Shown: piece by piece, positions 1-9,565 of the stretch
Numbering within the stretch: position 1 is the first letter of the stretch
Layout of the letters: each line of letters starts with the position of its first letter
Source: Prorocentrum cordatum
Taxonomy: Eukaryota; Sar; Dinophyceae; Prorocentrales; Prorocentraceae
Direction of reading: 5' to 3'
Length of the DNA stretch: 64,000 nt
Assembly (NCBI GenBank): GCA_963575745.1
Contig: CAUYUJ010000203.1
Location: forward strand, 147,501-211,500
The notes under the pieces: model-generated
The model's database searches: none
Seen by the model: the letters and a program-made list of their open reading frames with translations, nothing else
Told to the model about the DNA's origin: nothing
Program-made: the position numbers and the translations under genes

Positions 1-164
1 TGAATGGTTTTGCATGGATTTCGGCCCCGCTGGCTCTGGTTCGGGGTCCAGGGACTCCAAAAAAAATCGATCCGCGACCAAAAACAAGGGCAAGGTTGAA
101 CCCCTGGAAAGCCTGGGCCTGGGGCCTGCTTTCAACAAGACTTGGATCGAGGTTCGAGACTTCT

Positions 165-392
165 AGGCCTCCTAAATGGTGTCCGAGTAGATTGGGTCGG
201 AGAATCGTGCCGCATCGCCGATGTATCGACGATGCGGCTTGACGTGGAGCTCGTGTTTCCCCACTCCACTGTCGCCGATGCATCGCCGACGTTACCGATG
301 CATCGCCGATGCATCGCCGATTCATCGGCGATGCATTGGCGATGCGGCGCGATCCTTCGACCCCATCTACTCGGACCCTATCTAGGAGACCT
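165..392. mobile_element. Foldback element, family A copy 1
   Basis: Both ends carry the same motif in opposite orientation: GTCCGAGTAGATTGGGTCGG near 180 and its complement (CGACCCCATCTACTCGGAC) near 359-377. The middle is built of repeated CGATGCATCGCCGATG palindromes. Related copies lie at 6,760, 23,901 and 37,960, so this is a dispersed non-autonomous element of the MITE or foldback type. No coding capacity. Confidence 0.7.
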
Positions 393-875
393 CTACGAAT
401 CGAGGACGTTGACCACGTCGGCGTCTTTGTTTCGGAGGCTTGCTGGGCGATGCGGGAGGTTCTCATCGCCACGGCTGGACGCAGCTTGATCAGCTGGCCA
501 GGGCACACCAGATCCCAGGAGGGGGCGGGGGTATCGATCTGGAGCGGACTCGGGGATGCCGCAATGAAGGCAAGGAAGGGGTCGTGAGAGCACGCGGGTG
601 AGCCTTTTATGTGCCGCGCTCGGTCTTCCCATTTTCCCTATCTTGCACGCGGGCCACTCAGTCGTTCGGTTGCCCCGATTTGCCACACGCTGGAGCGGAC
701 CGCCTCTGCCGCGCCGCCGACGAACAAAGAGTGCTCGGCCTTCCCATTCGGACCGTCGATCACGTGTGAGCTCGCCGCTTGGGCACCACCGCCAGGCAGA
801 CGGCGAAGGCTCGTCTTCGTCGAGCGTGCGCAGCCCGGTGCGACTGGCGTCTGCCAGCCACGGGACCCCGTGGGC
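393..875. other. No gene recognised
   Basis: GC-rich sequence with open frames on both strands but no splice-flanked exon, family motif or repeat that I can match elsewhere in the window. Confidence 0.5.
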
Positions 876-955
876 CTGCTCCTCCGTCGGCGTCACGCTT
901 GCCGTCGTCACTCCGAGTGACGACGGCGAGCGTGACGGCAGGGGAGCAGGCGGCT
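876..955. repeat. Long perfect-like hairpin
   Basis: GCCTGCTCCTCCGTCGGCGT reads back as its near complement after a centre at about 914 (CACTC/GAGTG). Arms are about 38 bp with few mismatches and almost no loop. It could be a small foldback element or a cruciform-prone site; no second copy was found. Confidence 0.7.
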
Positions 956-1104
956 GGGCCGAGTGACTCCGGTTCAGCGGCAGGGGCAGGCGGCGCGCGA
1001 CAGTGCGAGAACGCGCGGGCGTTCTACGATGCCTTCCCAAGTCCCCGTTTCAGGAGGTCGGCATGTTGATTTGTTCTGCAACTCAAAATCGTTGCGGCTC
1101 CTTG

Positions 1105-1318
1105 GGTCTGCACGCCCGAGATGGGCACTGAAAGAATGGGCACGATGCCCAACAGCAGTTCCTGTTCCTCTTGAACAGGACTCGCTGTCCGCGCCGCCGC
1201 GGCCTGTGTCCGTTTGAGGCAGGAGGCCGCCTGCCCGACAGCGGCCGCTGTTGGTTCGGGACAGCATTTGCTGTTGGGCATGGTGCCCATTCTTTCGGTA
1301 CCCATTTCGGGCGTCCAA
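1105..1318. mobile_element. Foldback element, family H copy 1
   Basis: The left end holds GAATGGGCACGATGCCCAAC and the right end holds the complementary CAACAGC/GTTGGGCATGGTGCCCATTC block, giving terminal inverted repeats of about 50 bp. The inner part (GGCAGGAGGCCGCCTGCC, GACAGCGGCCGCTGTTGG) is itself palindromic. A related, shorter copy is at 21,945-22,055. Confidence 0.65.
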
Positions 1319-1507
1319 AATTGGGGGGGTGCGGCCTCGCAACACTCGAGGGAGGGAGATCCACCCCGACCCCCACGGGTGGTGTTTGCTGGGCGGCCCC
1401 GGGCGTCGGCTCCACGGCCCTGCCGCGTGTGGCCTCCCCCCCTCACTCGGCGGCGGGTCTGCTGGGCGCCCTCGCTCGTGGGGGTACCTGCTGTAATGGT
1501 GGCTGTT

Positions 1508-1568
1508 CGGCCTCCTCCTCCTCCTCCTCCTCCTCCTCCTCTTCCTCCTACTCCTCTCTTCCTGCTCA

Positions 1569-1621
<53 letters not shown>

Positions 1622-1630
1622 TTCTCTCCA
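1508..1630. repeat. (TCC)n followed by (TC)n tract
   Basis: Pure pyrimidine stretch on the + strand: about 14 TCC units, then CTCTCT interrupted by TTTC. It resembles an extended polypyrimidine tract but no convincing exon follows. Confidence 0.9.
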
Positions 1631-2261
1631 CCCGATCGAGGTTCGACTCAACAGCAGGGCCTCGTGGTCCGCCCGCCTTTCTGTTCTCTCCTGCCTGGCC
1701 AGCGCCGCAGTGAGGCCGTGGCTGGCAGTGGCCCCCTCGCCCCTCCCCCTCTTACCAGCTGGAAGCATATCCCTATGCTTGGCATCAGCTTGCCTCGGTG
1801 CCAATCCTAAGGAGTCCCTTGGTTCCTGAAGGCACATTCCTAAGATCAACATTGCCCGGGATCATGTCGGGACCTCGGGGATAGGGGGTTCGTGCGAGGC
1901 CAGTTGCCCTTCACGGAGGCTCGATAACATGTGTGCACGGGACCCCGCCCGGGGTCGGCTGGGGCCAGGACGAGGATAAATCCGTCCCAGGGCGTTCCGG
2001 AACGCTCTCAGAGCGTTCCAGCACGCTCTCGGAAGGCCGCAGCGCCCGAGACCTCCTCCAGAGCCGCCCCATCCCTTCCTCCTCGTCCTTGCTTCGTCTC
2101 ACCCGTGGCCGCCCCTGGGGCAGGGTGCACCGGCCTTGCGGCCTGGCCCCGGGAGTCGCCCCGCCCCGAGCGTGCACCCCCCGCCAGGGGCCTCCCTCCG
2201 AGCCTGGCCTGGCCTGGTCTCGCAGGCCGGCTGGGGCAGGAGGCTGCCACGCCAAGAATCA
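1631..2261. other. No gene recognised
   Basis: GC-rich intergenic or intronic sequence. It includes short GAGCGTTCCAGCACGCTC-type inverted motifs near 2,000-2,030 but no exon I can support. Confidence 0.45.
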
Positions 2262-2432
2262 GGAGGGAAAGAAACACACAGACAAAATTAATCGTCGATC
2301 CCCCAGAAAATATGGGAAAATATTGGAAGTGGGGGGGAAGACAAAAGCCCAGAAAATATAGGAAAATATGTGGGATATGTTTATTTGTGTGTATTTATTT
2401 TGTGTCCCAGGGCCCCTTCAAAGAAGCACCCT
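2262..2432. repeat. AT-rich dispersed repeat, family J copy 1
   Basis: Contains CACACAGACAAAATTAATCG, CCCAGAAAATATGGGAAAA and TTTATTTGTGTGTATTTAT, ending at a GGC(C)CCTTCA motif. The block recurs at 55,545-55,712 with about 80 percent identity by eye. It stands out by base composition from its GC-rich surroundings. Confidence 0.7.
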
Positions 2433-2483
2433 GCCTGCCTCCAGGGCGCCCTGCTGTTCGGAGGTGGCTGGGCCTCTTCTCCT

Positions 2484-2696
2484 GACTCGGAGGCGAGCGG
2501 GGGGGGGGGAAATGAGAAGGAGAAGGCCTTCTCAGAAGGCGGCGGGACTTCTCAGAAGGCATCCGGCCGTCTGAGGAGTTTTTGTCTGTCCTCGGGGAAG
2601 GCTTGGGAGACTCTTCAGAAGCCCCGGGAACTTCCGAGCCTTTTGAGAAGGCCTTCTCCTTCTCACTTCCCCCCTGAGCGCGCCGCCTACTGACAC
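2484..2696. mobile_element. Foldback element, family D copy 1
   Basis: Terminal inverted repeats: GAGCGGGGGGGG plus GAGAAGGAGAAGGCCTTCTC on the left, GAGAAGGCCTTCTCCTTCTC plus CCCCCTGAGCGC on the right. Inner TTCTCAGAAGGC blocks repeat the same palindrome. Copies at 22,993, 47,229 and a short one at 57,908. Confidence 0.75.
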
Positions 2697-3065
2697 GTTG
2701 ATTTAGGAATCAGCCGCTTTCGGTTGGCGAGAGGGCGTCGCGGCCGTCATTCTTGCGGGTCCAGGTCCGTCGGTTTCGGTCCCAGGCCGTCTTCACTACA
2801 GGGAGGCTTACTGAAGGGAGGTCTGTCCACCGCCGAGTTGTTTTCATGGGAAGAGGGGTCCTGGAGGGGTTGTGCGGGATGTCTTGCGCGGTCTTGTGTT
2901 AGCTCCTTGTATTGGGTTCTGGGCGTCGTTTCGCGTTCTTTGCTTCGTTCTTGCCCTCCTGAGACCACCGTTTTTCGGTGAGCAGTGGACGCCGCCCACG
3001 CGGCCAGGAGGTCGTCTTGTGCGCGTGTTGTGCGCGACCACTCTTCGCTCGACCATTGTTTCTGT

Positions 3066-3190
3066 TCCAAGGTGTCGATTTCTTGGGTTCCGCTGGTTTT
3101 GCGATAGGAAGCTTGACGTCCCCACGCCGAAAATCACTGGAAGTCCTGGGCTCTCAGGGTCTGGTGTCTTGTGGAAGGCTTCCTGCTGCT
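3066..3190 (+). repeat. Dispersed repeat, family F copy 1
   Basis: About 120 bp running from GTGTCGATTTCTTGGGTT through TGACGTCCCCACGCC to GTCTTGTGGAAGGCTTCCTG. The same order of motifs occurs at 4,040-4,150 and 47,012-47,130, with partial copies at 19,925 and 46,770. No coding signal; probably an old SINE-like or non-autonomous repeat. Confidence 0.6.
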
Positions 3191-3317
3191 GCATTTTTGG
3201 AGCTGTGCTTCCGAAGCCTCGTCGGAGCTCGTGCTGCCATCCTGCCCCCCCCCCCGCCGTGCGTCCCCCCGCTCCCCGCCTCCTCCGTCTTCCGCTTCCT
3301 GGGCCCCCCCCCCTCCT

Positions 3318-3503
3318 TCTTTTTCCTCGTCCTCCTCCTCCTCCACCTCCCTCCTCCTCCTCCTCCTCCTCCTCCTCCTTCCTCCTCCTCCTCCTCCTCC
3401 TCCTCCTCCTCCTCCTCCTCCCCCACCTCCTCCTCCTCCTCCTCCTCCTCCTCCTCCTCCTCCTCCTCCTCCTCCTTCTCCTCCCCCTCCTTCTTTTATC
3501 CAG
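3318..3503 (+). repeat. (TCC)n tract ending in an acceptor-like TTTTATCCAG
   Basis: About 180 bp of almost pure CCT repeats, closing with CTTCTTTTATCCAG. The final bases look like a polypyrimidine tract and 3' splice site in front of the candidate exon at 3,504. Confidence 0.85.
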
Positions 3504-3608
3504 CTGGAGGGCCTCCGCAGCCGTCGGCCGTCGCGCGACGCCCGCAGGGAATGGAGCCCAACTACATGCTCGAGCCCGAGCCGCAGCAGGCCGGAGCCGC
3601 GCGCCAGG
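3504..3608 (+). CDS. Candidate exon, product unknown
   Basis: The segment lies between a strong acceptor-like site (pyrimidine tract, then TATCCAG) and a possible GC donor (CCAGG|GCAGGG). The most protein-like frame reads GGPPQPSAVARRPQGMEPNY followed by an acidic MLEPEPQQAG stretch. The other two frames are open but arginine- and serine-rich. It lies upstream of the channel exons on the same strand, so it could be an N-terminal cytoplasmic exon of that gene, but no family motif supports this. It could equally be chance. Confidence 0.3.
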
Positions 3609-3935
3609 GCAGGGGGCGGGCCTTTCCTGGGCGAGGGCGGGCGCAGAGGGAGGGCTCCGCCCGCCGAGGGGGGGGGGGGGGGCGGCGGAGGGGGAGCGGG
3701 AGGCGAGGAGAGGAGGGGGGGCAGGGAGGGGCAGGGATGAAGGGGGGGGGAGGGGTGAGAGGAGGAGAGGGGGCAGGGATGAGAATCAGGGGGAGGGCGA
3801 AGGGAGGACGAGGAGGACGAGGGCGCGGAGGGGGAGGCGATGAGAGAGGAACAGGAGAGGAGGGAGGGGCGATGAGGGGAGGGCGGGGGGAGAACGAGAA
3901 GGACGAGGGGGAGGAGGAGGGAGGAGGAGGCGTAG
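3609..3935 (+). repeat. G-rich purine tract
   Basis: GGGAGGGG, GGGGGGGGGG and GAGGAGG runs continue for over 300 bp on the + strand, mirroring the pyrimidine tract that precedes 3,504. Multiple G-runs could form quadruplexes. Confidence 0.85.
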
Positions 3936-4003
3936 GAGCGTAGTCTGTTAGAGGATCCTCTCTTTCCTTCAGCGGACTGCGGAAGACGTACAGTGGAGGC
4001 CCG

Positions 4004-4150
4004 TGCCAAGAACCACACTGCTCGCCTCCAGGGTGCCCTGGGTTTCTTGTGTATCGATGGTCTTGCGACGGACAGCGTGACGTTCCCACACAAAAGCCAG
4101 TGGACGTCATGGGGTCTCAGGGTTAGGTTTCTTGTGGAAGGTTTCTTGTG
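4004..4150 (+). repeat. Dispersed repeat, family F copy 2
   Basis: CAAGAACCACACTGCTCGCC and CCAGGGTGCCCTGGGTTTCT lead into GTGTATCGATGGTCTTGCGA, GTGACGTTCCCACAC and GGTTTCTTGTGGAAGG. Same order as at 3,066 and 47,012. A 5' fragment (GTGGAAGCCCATGCCAAGAA) also recurs at 4,790 and 46,226. Confidence 0.6.
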
Positions 4151-4164
4151 GTCGGGCCCCTACT

Positions 4165-4324
4165 GTATCCGCAGTGTCCGTATCCACGGCCTCACGGGCT
4201 GGGACTCTGAGCCACGTTCCCGTGGGTGCGGGGCGCCTTTGTCGCGTATCCAAGCGACCGCGTATCCAAGGGATCGTGCCTGGAAATACAGACCGCGAGG
4301 ACGTGGACGTGGATTGTCGGATAC
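4165..4324. mobile_element. Single-copy foldback
   Basis: GTATCCGCAGTGTCCGTATC on the left pairs with GTGGATTGTCGGATAC on the right, and ACGCGTATCC-type palindromes fill the centre (GCGTATCCAAG twice). No other copy seen in the window. Confidence 0.5.
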
Positions 4325-4828
4325 GTTCGCCGCTCGTGAGGAGGAGGGGCGATGCATACCCACTCGCGTCGTGAACGTCGCAACTACACGTTGTTTGGGC
4401 AGTGTCCTGCTTCCCGCTTGATATGTTTCGGGGGGCCATGGCCGTCAAAACGACTCCGGCTTAAAAAGCGGGTCCTCGGAGGAGGGATGGATATTTCGGG
4501 GGGTCAAGGTGCGAGCGTCTGGGAGTGTCGCCATGAAGAAAATGGCCTGCCATGCAGCGATTTGTTTTACATGTGTTTCGGTCATTTTCGGCCTTCAGGT
4601 GGCGTCAACCAGGTGATGTCTTGCTCGCCTCTCCTTCCCCAGCTCCTGGCTCGTCCTGGTCCTGGGGTGTCGCTTCCTTCTCTGCCTTTCTGCTGCCGCT
4701 GATTTGTTGGGCCGTCCGCCGAGTGGGGCACGCACGACGAGATGCTTCAAGCCTTTCCTGTCCATGGAGCCGGCGAACGGTCGTGCACAGTGGAAGCCCA
4801 TGCCAAGAAACACCCCGCTTTCCTCCAT

Positions 4829-5035
4829 CGTTCGGGCTGGACAAGAGGGGGGATTTGGAAAGGGGGGGGGTACGAAATCTGCTGCATGCAGCTGGTTTCG
4901 GCCCCACCGAGGGGCCCATTCATAGATACATAGCCGCCTCCGGCGCCGGGAGGCGCCAGGAAAATCCGCTACGTGAGCTGATTCTCAAATCCCCCTTTGC
5001 TATCCCCCCCTTGCGCCCGACCCGAAGGGTGTCCT
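4829..5035. mobile_element. Foldback element, family G copy 1
   Basis: The left end CGTTCGGGCTGGACAAGAGG plus G-run matches the complement of the right end (CCCCCCCTTGCGCCCGACCC). Inside are TACGAAATCTGCTGCATGCA and GAATCAGCTCACGTAGC-type sequences. The copy at 38,621-38,819 is very similar across the whole length. Confidence 0.75.
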
Positions 5036-5281
5036 GGACTTCTTTTGGGCCTCGATGGTTGTCGTGCCACCCCGTTTGCCAACGCACCTCGGACGTGCGC
5101 GGCTTCTCTCTCTCTCGTTCCCCCTCGCTCGGCTTCGGGAGGCCTCCCGGCGCCACGGCGGGGCTCCTCCCCTCGCAGCTTCCGGCCCGCGCGCACCCCG
5201 CGAAGCTCGGAGGGCACACAGCTGCACAGAGGCAGGAAGCTCTGGAGGCCCGCCCGGAGCTCTTTGGTCCACGCGGGAGTC

Positions 5282-5446
5282 CGAGGCGGGAATTCATACA
5301 TGGATCAATTTTCGGGGACCTCGACAGGCGGTGGATATGGATGTATTCGGGCCCCCAGGGGCCGAAATTTATCCCATATCCACCGCCCGCTGGGGCACCA
5401 GGACGTCGGTTCCCAGGCGGTGGACATGGATAAATCCCCGCCTCGC
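5282..5446. mobile_element. Foldback element, family C copy 1
   Basis: Termini are CGAGGCGGGAATTCATACAT and the complementary TAAATCCCCGCCTCG. An inner palindrome joins GGCGGTGGATATGG to CCATATCCACCGCC around GGGCCCCCAGGGGCC. A second copy at 20,587-20,744 keeps the same layout, including GGGGCACCAGGACGTCGGTT. Confidence 0.75.
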
Positions 5447-5629
5447 ATGGATTCCCCTGGGTGGCGCCTCCGAGCGCCGATGTGAGAACTCCGCGCTGAC
5501 CTCCGCAAGTCTCTGCCTGCGGCGTTGTCGATGTCCTTTCGGGCCGCCATGATGAGAGATGGGTCCCTGCAGTCAACCCGCATGGGAAGGATGGGCAACC
5601 TTCCCAAGGGTACCCTTGCATCTCTGCCT

Positions 5630-5760
5630 CCTCGGTCCGCCCGTGGCCACTTTCGCGGGCCGCGCCCCGCTCGAGAAGCGCTTCGAAATGGGCGCCCGAG
5701 GCCCTTGCATCCTTACCGCGCATCCTTGTGATACGGGCCGACTGTAACAGCTCGGGCCAT
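5630..5760 (+). repeat. Dispersed repeat shared with 37,850
   Basis: GGCCACTTTCGCGGGCCG, a CGCTTCGAAATGGGCG centre and GGCCCTTGCATCC match GGCCACTTTCGCTGGCCG and GGGCCCTTGCATCCGT near 37,850-37,930. No coding signal. Confidence 0.5.
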
Positions 5761-5949
5761 GGATACTTTTACTGCCGCCCTCGGGCCGCCTGGGCGGACC
5801 GGCTACCGGCTCTTCACGCCACGCAGCCAGCCGCTCGTTGTTTGACTGCGGATTATGCCGGTGCAGAGGGAGGGGTTCGGGGGGGGGGAGGGCAGGAGGA
5901 AGGGGGAAGACCAGCAGGCAGATTCTGGGGCGATCGCAAACAGGGGTCA

Positions 5950-6083
5950 GGGGGGCGTGGATTAGCGACGGGTTCCGTTTTCATGGGAAACCGTGGGTGT
6001 CCACCGCCGAGCGAGGCGGCACCGGCCGCAGTTTGGGGAGGCGCCAAACCCATGGGTCGTTCATCCCTGTTAGCGCGCCCCCG
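5950..6083. mobile_element. Foldback element, family E copy 1
   Basis: Opens with GGGGGGCGTGGATTAGCGAC and closes with TTAGCGCGCCCCC, the partial complement. Internal GTCCACCGCCGAGCGAGGCG and GGCACCGGCCGCAGTTTGG recur at 46,828-46,998, where the terminal repeats are better preserved. Confidence 0.65.
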
Positions 6084-6264
6084 AAGACTCAGGTTGGGTC
6101 TTGAGCGCTCGACTGCGCCCCCCGACCTTCAGCGGGATCGGGGGCGGCGGGTTCAGACGTCGTCCCGTGGCCGAAGGCCCTAGCGGGCTGGCAGGAGGGA
6201 GGGGCGCGGAGTCGGTGGAGCAGGCAGGGGAGAACAGAAACCGGCATGACCACTAATTAATTGT

Positions 6265-6400
6265 TTAGAGCCCCGCGCGGATTCCTTGGATCGGCGCTGG
6301 TGGCCCAGCGGAGCGCGCCATGGGCGGCGCTGGAGGCGCCGCCAGGGGAGGGGGGGGGGCCCAGCGCAGACCCTAGAAATCCGCGCGGAGCTCCAAGAGG
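6265..6400. mobile_element. Foldback element, family B copy 1
   Basis: CCCCGCGCGGATTCCTTGGA on the left pairs with AGAAATCCGCGCGGAGCTCC on the right; GGATCGGCGCTGG pairs with CCAGCGCAGACC. The loop contains GGCGGCGCTGGAGGCGCCGCC, another palindrome. Family members at 6,662, 8,305 and 10,076. Confidence 0.75.
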
Positions 6401-6661
6401 TGATGTTTCTCTAGCTTTTCGCTCCTCTGGGGAGAGGGAGGGGCTGGAAGGGCTCGGGGCTTCGCACGGTCAGGCCGCAGCCGGGCTGGCCTCCGCAGGC
6501 CGTCGCCTCCAGCGGCGCGCCCGTGGCGTGGAGCGCCTGCTCTGGGAGCTGTCTGTGCCAGGTGGATCGAAGAAAAAAGACACGTCATAAGTTACGACGT
6601 TTTTTTTTCGATCCTCCTACCATGGTTATGGCTCTGGTGATGACTCATAGCCATAAGCTGT

Positions 6662-6727
6662 CGGCGCTCCGCGCGGATTTCTTGGAGCGGCCCTGCCAGC
6701 CCAAGAAATCCGCGCTGAGTTCCGAGG
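6662..6727. mobile_element. Foldback element, family B copy 2 (minimal)
   Basis: Only the two arms remain: GCGCTCCGCGCGGATTTCTT and AAGAAATCCGCGCTGAGTTC around a 12-bp centre. This 66-bp form shows the smallest unit of family B. Confidence 0.7.
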
Positions 6728-6759
6728 ATTTGCGTCTACGATGTTCCGCTGGGCAACCC

Positions 6760-6946
6760 CCAGATGGGGTCTGAGCAGATCCGGTCGGGGAGTCGCGCCG
6801 TAACGCCGATACATCGGCGATGTGGGCTCGATGTAGAGTCGGATTTTCTCCGCGCCGACGTCACCGACGCATCTCCGATGCTTCGCCGATGCGTTGGCTG
6901 TGCGGCGCGATCTTCCGACCTCATCGACTCGGACCCCATGGGGGAG
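6760..6946. mobile_element. Foldback element, family A copy 2
   Basis: CCCCCAGATGGGGTCTGAGC on the left matches the complement of GACTCGGACCCCATGGGGG on the right. GCCGATACATCGGCGATG and GACGCATCTCCGATGC form the core typical of the family. Confidence 0.7.
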
Positions 6947-6949
6947 TCC

Positions 6950-7192
6950 AGTCCTCGTCCTCGTCTTCCCCCCTTTCCCAAACTCGTTATCCTACCCCTC
7001 CCTCCTCGTCCTCCATGTCCAGTCCACCTCCTCATGGTCGTTGTCCCCCTCCTCTCTGCTCCCCTCTGCTCCCTCCTCCTCCTCCTCTGCTCCTCCTCCT
7101 CCTCCTCCTCCTCCTCCTCGTGGTCCCTCCTCCTCCTTCCCCTCTGCTCCCCTCCTTCTCTTGCTCCTCTCTCTCCTGCTCGGTCTCTCCAG
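6950..7192 (+). repeat. Pyrimidine-rich tract with acceptor-like end
   Basis: Over 200 bp dominated by CCTCCT and CTCTCTCC, ending in CTCGGTCTCTCCAG. It has the form of a very long polypyrimidine tract before the exon at 7,193. Confidence 0.85.
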
Positions 7193-7300
7193 CTTGTGGC
7201 TCTTCCGTGCACGCGACGGCGGCCGCGGCCGCGCCGAAGGCGTTCTTCCCGTACGACACGCAGTACCTGAACACGAGCACGCGGGCGGCCCGCGCGCGAG
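7193..7300 (+). CDS. Candidate exon, possible extracellular-domain start of the channel
   Basis: The exon follows a textbook pyrimidine tract and CCAG. The best frame reads CGSSVHATAAAAAPKAFFPY and continues DTQYLNTSTRAARAR. The 3' limit is uncertain: GCGAG|GAGGAT would be a GA donor at 7,301, and GCG|GCCCGC a GC donor at 7,288. A (GGA)n array starts a few bases downstream. Its place before the recognisable extracellular-domain exons and the aromatic FFPYDTQYL motif fit the start of a polycystin extracellular domain, but I cannot confirm the family from this piece alone. Confidence 0.45.
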
Positions 7301-7315
7301 GAGGATCGGGATGAG

Positions 7316-7853
7316 AAGTTGGAGGAGGAGGAGGAGGAGGCGGAGGAGGAGGAGGAGGAGGAGGAGCACGAGGAGGAGGAGGCACGAGGAGGAGGAGGAG
7401 GAGGAGGAGAGGAGGAGGAGGAGGAGAGGAGGAGGAGGAGGAGGAGGGAGGAGGAGGAGGAGGAGGAGGAGGAGGAGGAGGAGGAGGAGGAGCAGAACGA
7501 GGAGCGTTTGGAGGGGAAGTGAGTGGGATGAGCACGATGAGAAGAAGGAGGAGGAGGAGGAGGAAGGAGGAGGAGGGTCAGCGGGGCCCTGAAAGGTGCG
7601 TGCGGGGGGGAGGGGGAGGGGGTCGACGGCTGCACCTTCTTGGAGGGCACAGGCCGCCAGCGTCAGCGTCGGCAGGAGGAGGAGGAGGAGGAAGGAGGAG
7701 AGGAGGAGGAGGAGGAGGAGGAGAGGAGGAGGAGGAGGAGGAGGGGATGATGAGGAGGAGGGGGGGAGGAGGAGGAGGAGGAGGAGGAGGGAGGAGGAGG
7801 AGGAGGAGGCGGAGGAGGAGGAGGAGGAGGAGGAGGAGGAGGAGGGGGGGTAG
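7316..7853 (+). repeat. (GGA)n array
   Basis: Three blocks of GGA/AGG repeats, interrupted at 7,500-7,540 and 7,595-7,675. The interruption GTCGACGGCTGCACC to AGCGTCGG is non-repetitive and could hold a small exon (frame VDGCTFLEGTGRQ), but no splice pair supports it. The long arginine or glutamate frames here are repeat artefacts. Confidence 0.9.
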
Positions 7854-8304
7854 CATGAGCACCGCGTCGCCGGGTAGGGAGGTTCTGAGCCCTACCCCCC
7901 CCCCGCCTCCATCCCTCTTCGCTCTCCGCTCTCCTCCTCTATTGAGCCCCCTCCGCCCCTGCTGCTCTCCGAGGCCCTGTCACGCGGGCACGCAGCGCAA
8001 CCGAGTCGGCGCACCCCCCTCCTGGATGCAGCCGCTGCTTGGAGCCCGGCCACCCAGCACCCGTCGTATACCCCTTCTCCTCCTGGCTTCCTCTCCCGCG
8101 GCCGCCGCCCGCGTGGTTGGCGCAAGGGTGACTCTTGGCTCGGTGGTGCAAAGATGGGGTCCCGAGGGACGGGGTGCTAAGGACAGGACGGGATCCAAGG
8201 GTGGATCTTATTATACACTGTTCGAGGCACCTTGTCCTCAGGATCCCATCGCCCGGGACCCAGTCCTTGAACCACCGAATGGCGTGGGGAGGAGGTGCGG
8301 CGAG
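7854..8304. other. No gene recognised
   Basis: GC-rich sequence between a GGA array and a family B fragment. GGGTCCCGAGGGAC and its relaxed complement GGATCCCATCGCCCGGGACC (8,157-8,265) hint at a further weak foldback. Confidence 0.4.
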
Positions 8305-8375
8305 GAAACATCTGCACGAGCATCAACTTTTGGCGCCCCGCGCGGATTCCTTGGGTCTGCGCTGCCGCCCCCCCC
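8305..8375. mobile_element. Family B foldback, half copy
   Basis: CCCCGCGCGGATTCCTTGGG and TCTGCGCTGCC match the arm of the copies at 6,265 and 10,076, including the preceding GAAACATC motif. The opposite arm is not recognisable, so this looks truncated. Confidence 0.55.
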
Positions 8376-9240
8376 CCCCTCTCGCGTCGCGCTCCGCAAG
8401 CTCGGGTCTGTGCGGACTCCGAGGACGCCCTCGAGGGCGCGCAAGTTATTCGCGCTCCGCGCCGCGACGCGCGCAGTTGGGAGCCCTTGTGACTCTCTCT
8501 TCATCCGCCGGAAGTTGCGGCTCGCGGCGGTCTTTGGACCTGGCGCCCGGTCACGTGGGCCATTCTTGGGGCGGGTGCGCGTCCTCTGGTCCCTTCATCC
8601 TTCACTCCCCCCCTCCTCGAGCAGAGAGAGAGAGAGAGAGAGAACAAGAAGAACGAGAGAGAGAGGGAGAGGGAGTCATCATCGTTTGACCGATCCCTAG
8701 CCCCATGCCCATCCCGATCTCCACCACTCCACCACCCCAGTTGGGGATAGCCCAGATCCCCATCTAGGGGGTAGATCGCCCAGTGTGGCCCGGGCCACGC
8801 CGGTGGGAATGGGGATCGGTGGGAACGATACCCAGAGCGAGAGAGAGAGAGAGAGACCCATATATCCCATCCGGCTGCTCCAACTTCTTCGATTCGTGGG
8901 CACCAGAGGTCTGGGGCGAGTTCTGCACCCCGAGAGTCCCTTCTCTGACGGCCCCGAGGCCCGGCGAGGGCCGCTGCCAGCCGAGCACGGCCCAAAACCT
9001 GCCGCTCCAGCGCTTCCGGAGCGTCGGGACTAAGGGGTGGCAGAGGCATCTCGGCTTGAGTCGTGCACGTCCCTCTACAGGAGGAATATTCAAAAACAGT
9101 TTAAAAAAATCGCATGGGGACCATTTTTTTCGTTTGTTGACTTTTTGTGTATGTTTCTGACCTATTACATGGTTCGTCCAGAATCCGCCTGTAGGGGGCC
9201 ATGCCCGACCTAAATATCGGCGGGTGCGGGCCGCGGCGAG
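8376..9240. other. Intron-like sequence with (GA)n tracts
   Basis: Holds (GA)n at about 8,623-8,675 and 8,838-8,856. The open stretch near 8,860-9,030 (+ frame ending GCSNFFDSWAPEVWGEF) lacks a splice pair. An AT-rich patch at 9,100-9,170 precedes AATCCGCCTGTAGGGGG, a motif seen again at 29,912. Confidence 0.4.
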
Positions 9241-9306
9241 GTGTTCCTGAAAGCGCACACCTCCCAGGCGGACCTCAGGGCGCAGCTCCGCGAGCTCGAG
9301 GACCAG
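9241..9306 (+). CDS. Polycystin-like exon, end of extracellular domain
   Basis: The exon is 66 nt and keeps phase 0 at both ends. It lies between GGCGAG (acceptor) and CAG|GCCCCC (GC donor) and reads VFLKAHTSQADLRAQLREL followed by EDQ. In polycystin-like proteins a hydrophobic F-L strand, a serine- or threonine-rich turn and a short amphipathic helix precede the strand that begins at 23,689, and this peptide has that character. The usual W-(L/I)-D-x-x-T signature that should follow is not found between here and 23,689, so a microexon is probably missing. Confidence 0.55.
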
Positions 9307-9397
9307 GCCCCCCCCCCGCGGGCCCGCGATGGCCGCGACATCTCCCCCCCCCCTCCCACGATGGGGTCGACGACGGCTGTGTGGGGGGAAGGAGGAG

Positions 9398-9565
9398 CGA
9401 CACCAACACCACTAGGGGACCAACTCCGGCGAGGAGATCCACGATGCCTCGCCGAGCTGGGGAGAAGGGATGTCCCGAGCGAGAGGGGGGACCACACCAC
9501 CAGGGGAACCCCTCCTTAGCTCCTCCCGCTGGTGGTCCCTGGTGGTGTTGGTGTCTGTTTCCCAT
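9398..9565. mobile_element. Single-copy foldback
   Basis: GACACCAACACCACTAGGGG at the left end pairs with CCTGGTGGTGTTGGTGTCTG at the right end; CAACTCCGGCGAGGAG pairs roughly with CTCCTCCCGCTGG. The same GACACCAACACC motif appears at 47,450, where it opens another imperfect foldback. Confidence 0.6.

Noticed and set aside
7519-8700. 393-codon + frame
   Set aside because: Most of it is (GGA)n read as R and G; no splice signals or motifs.
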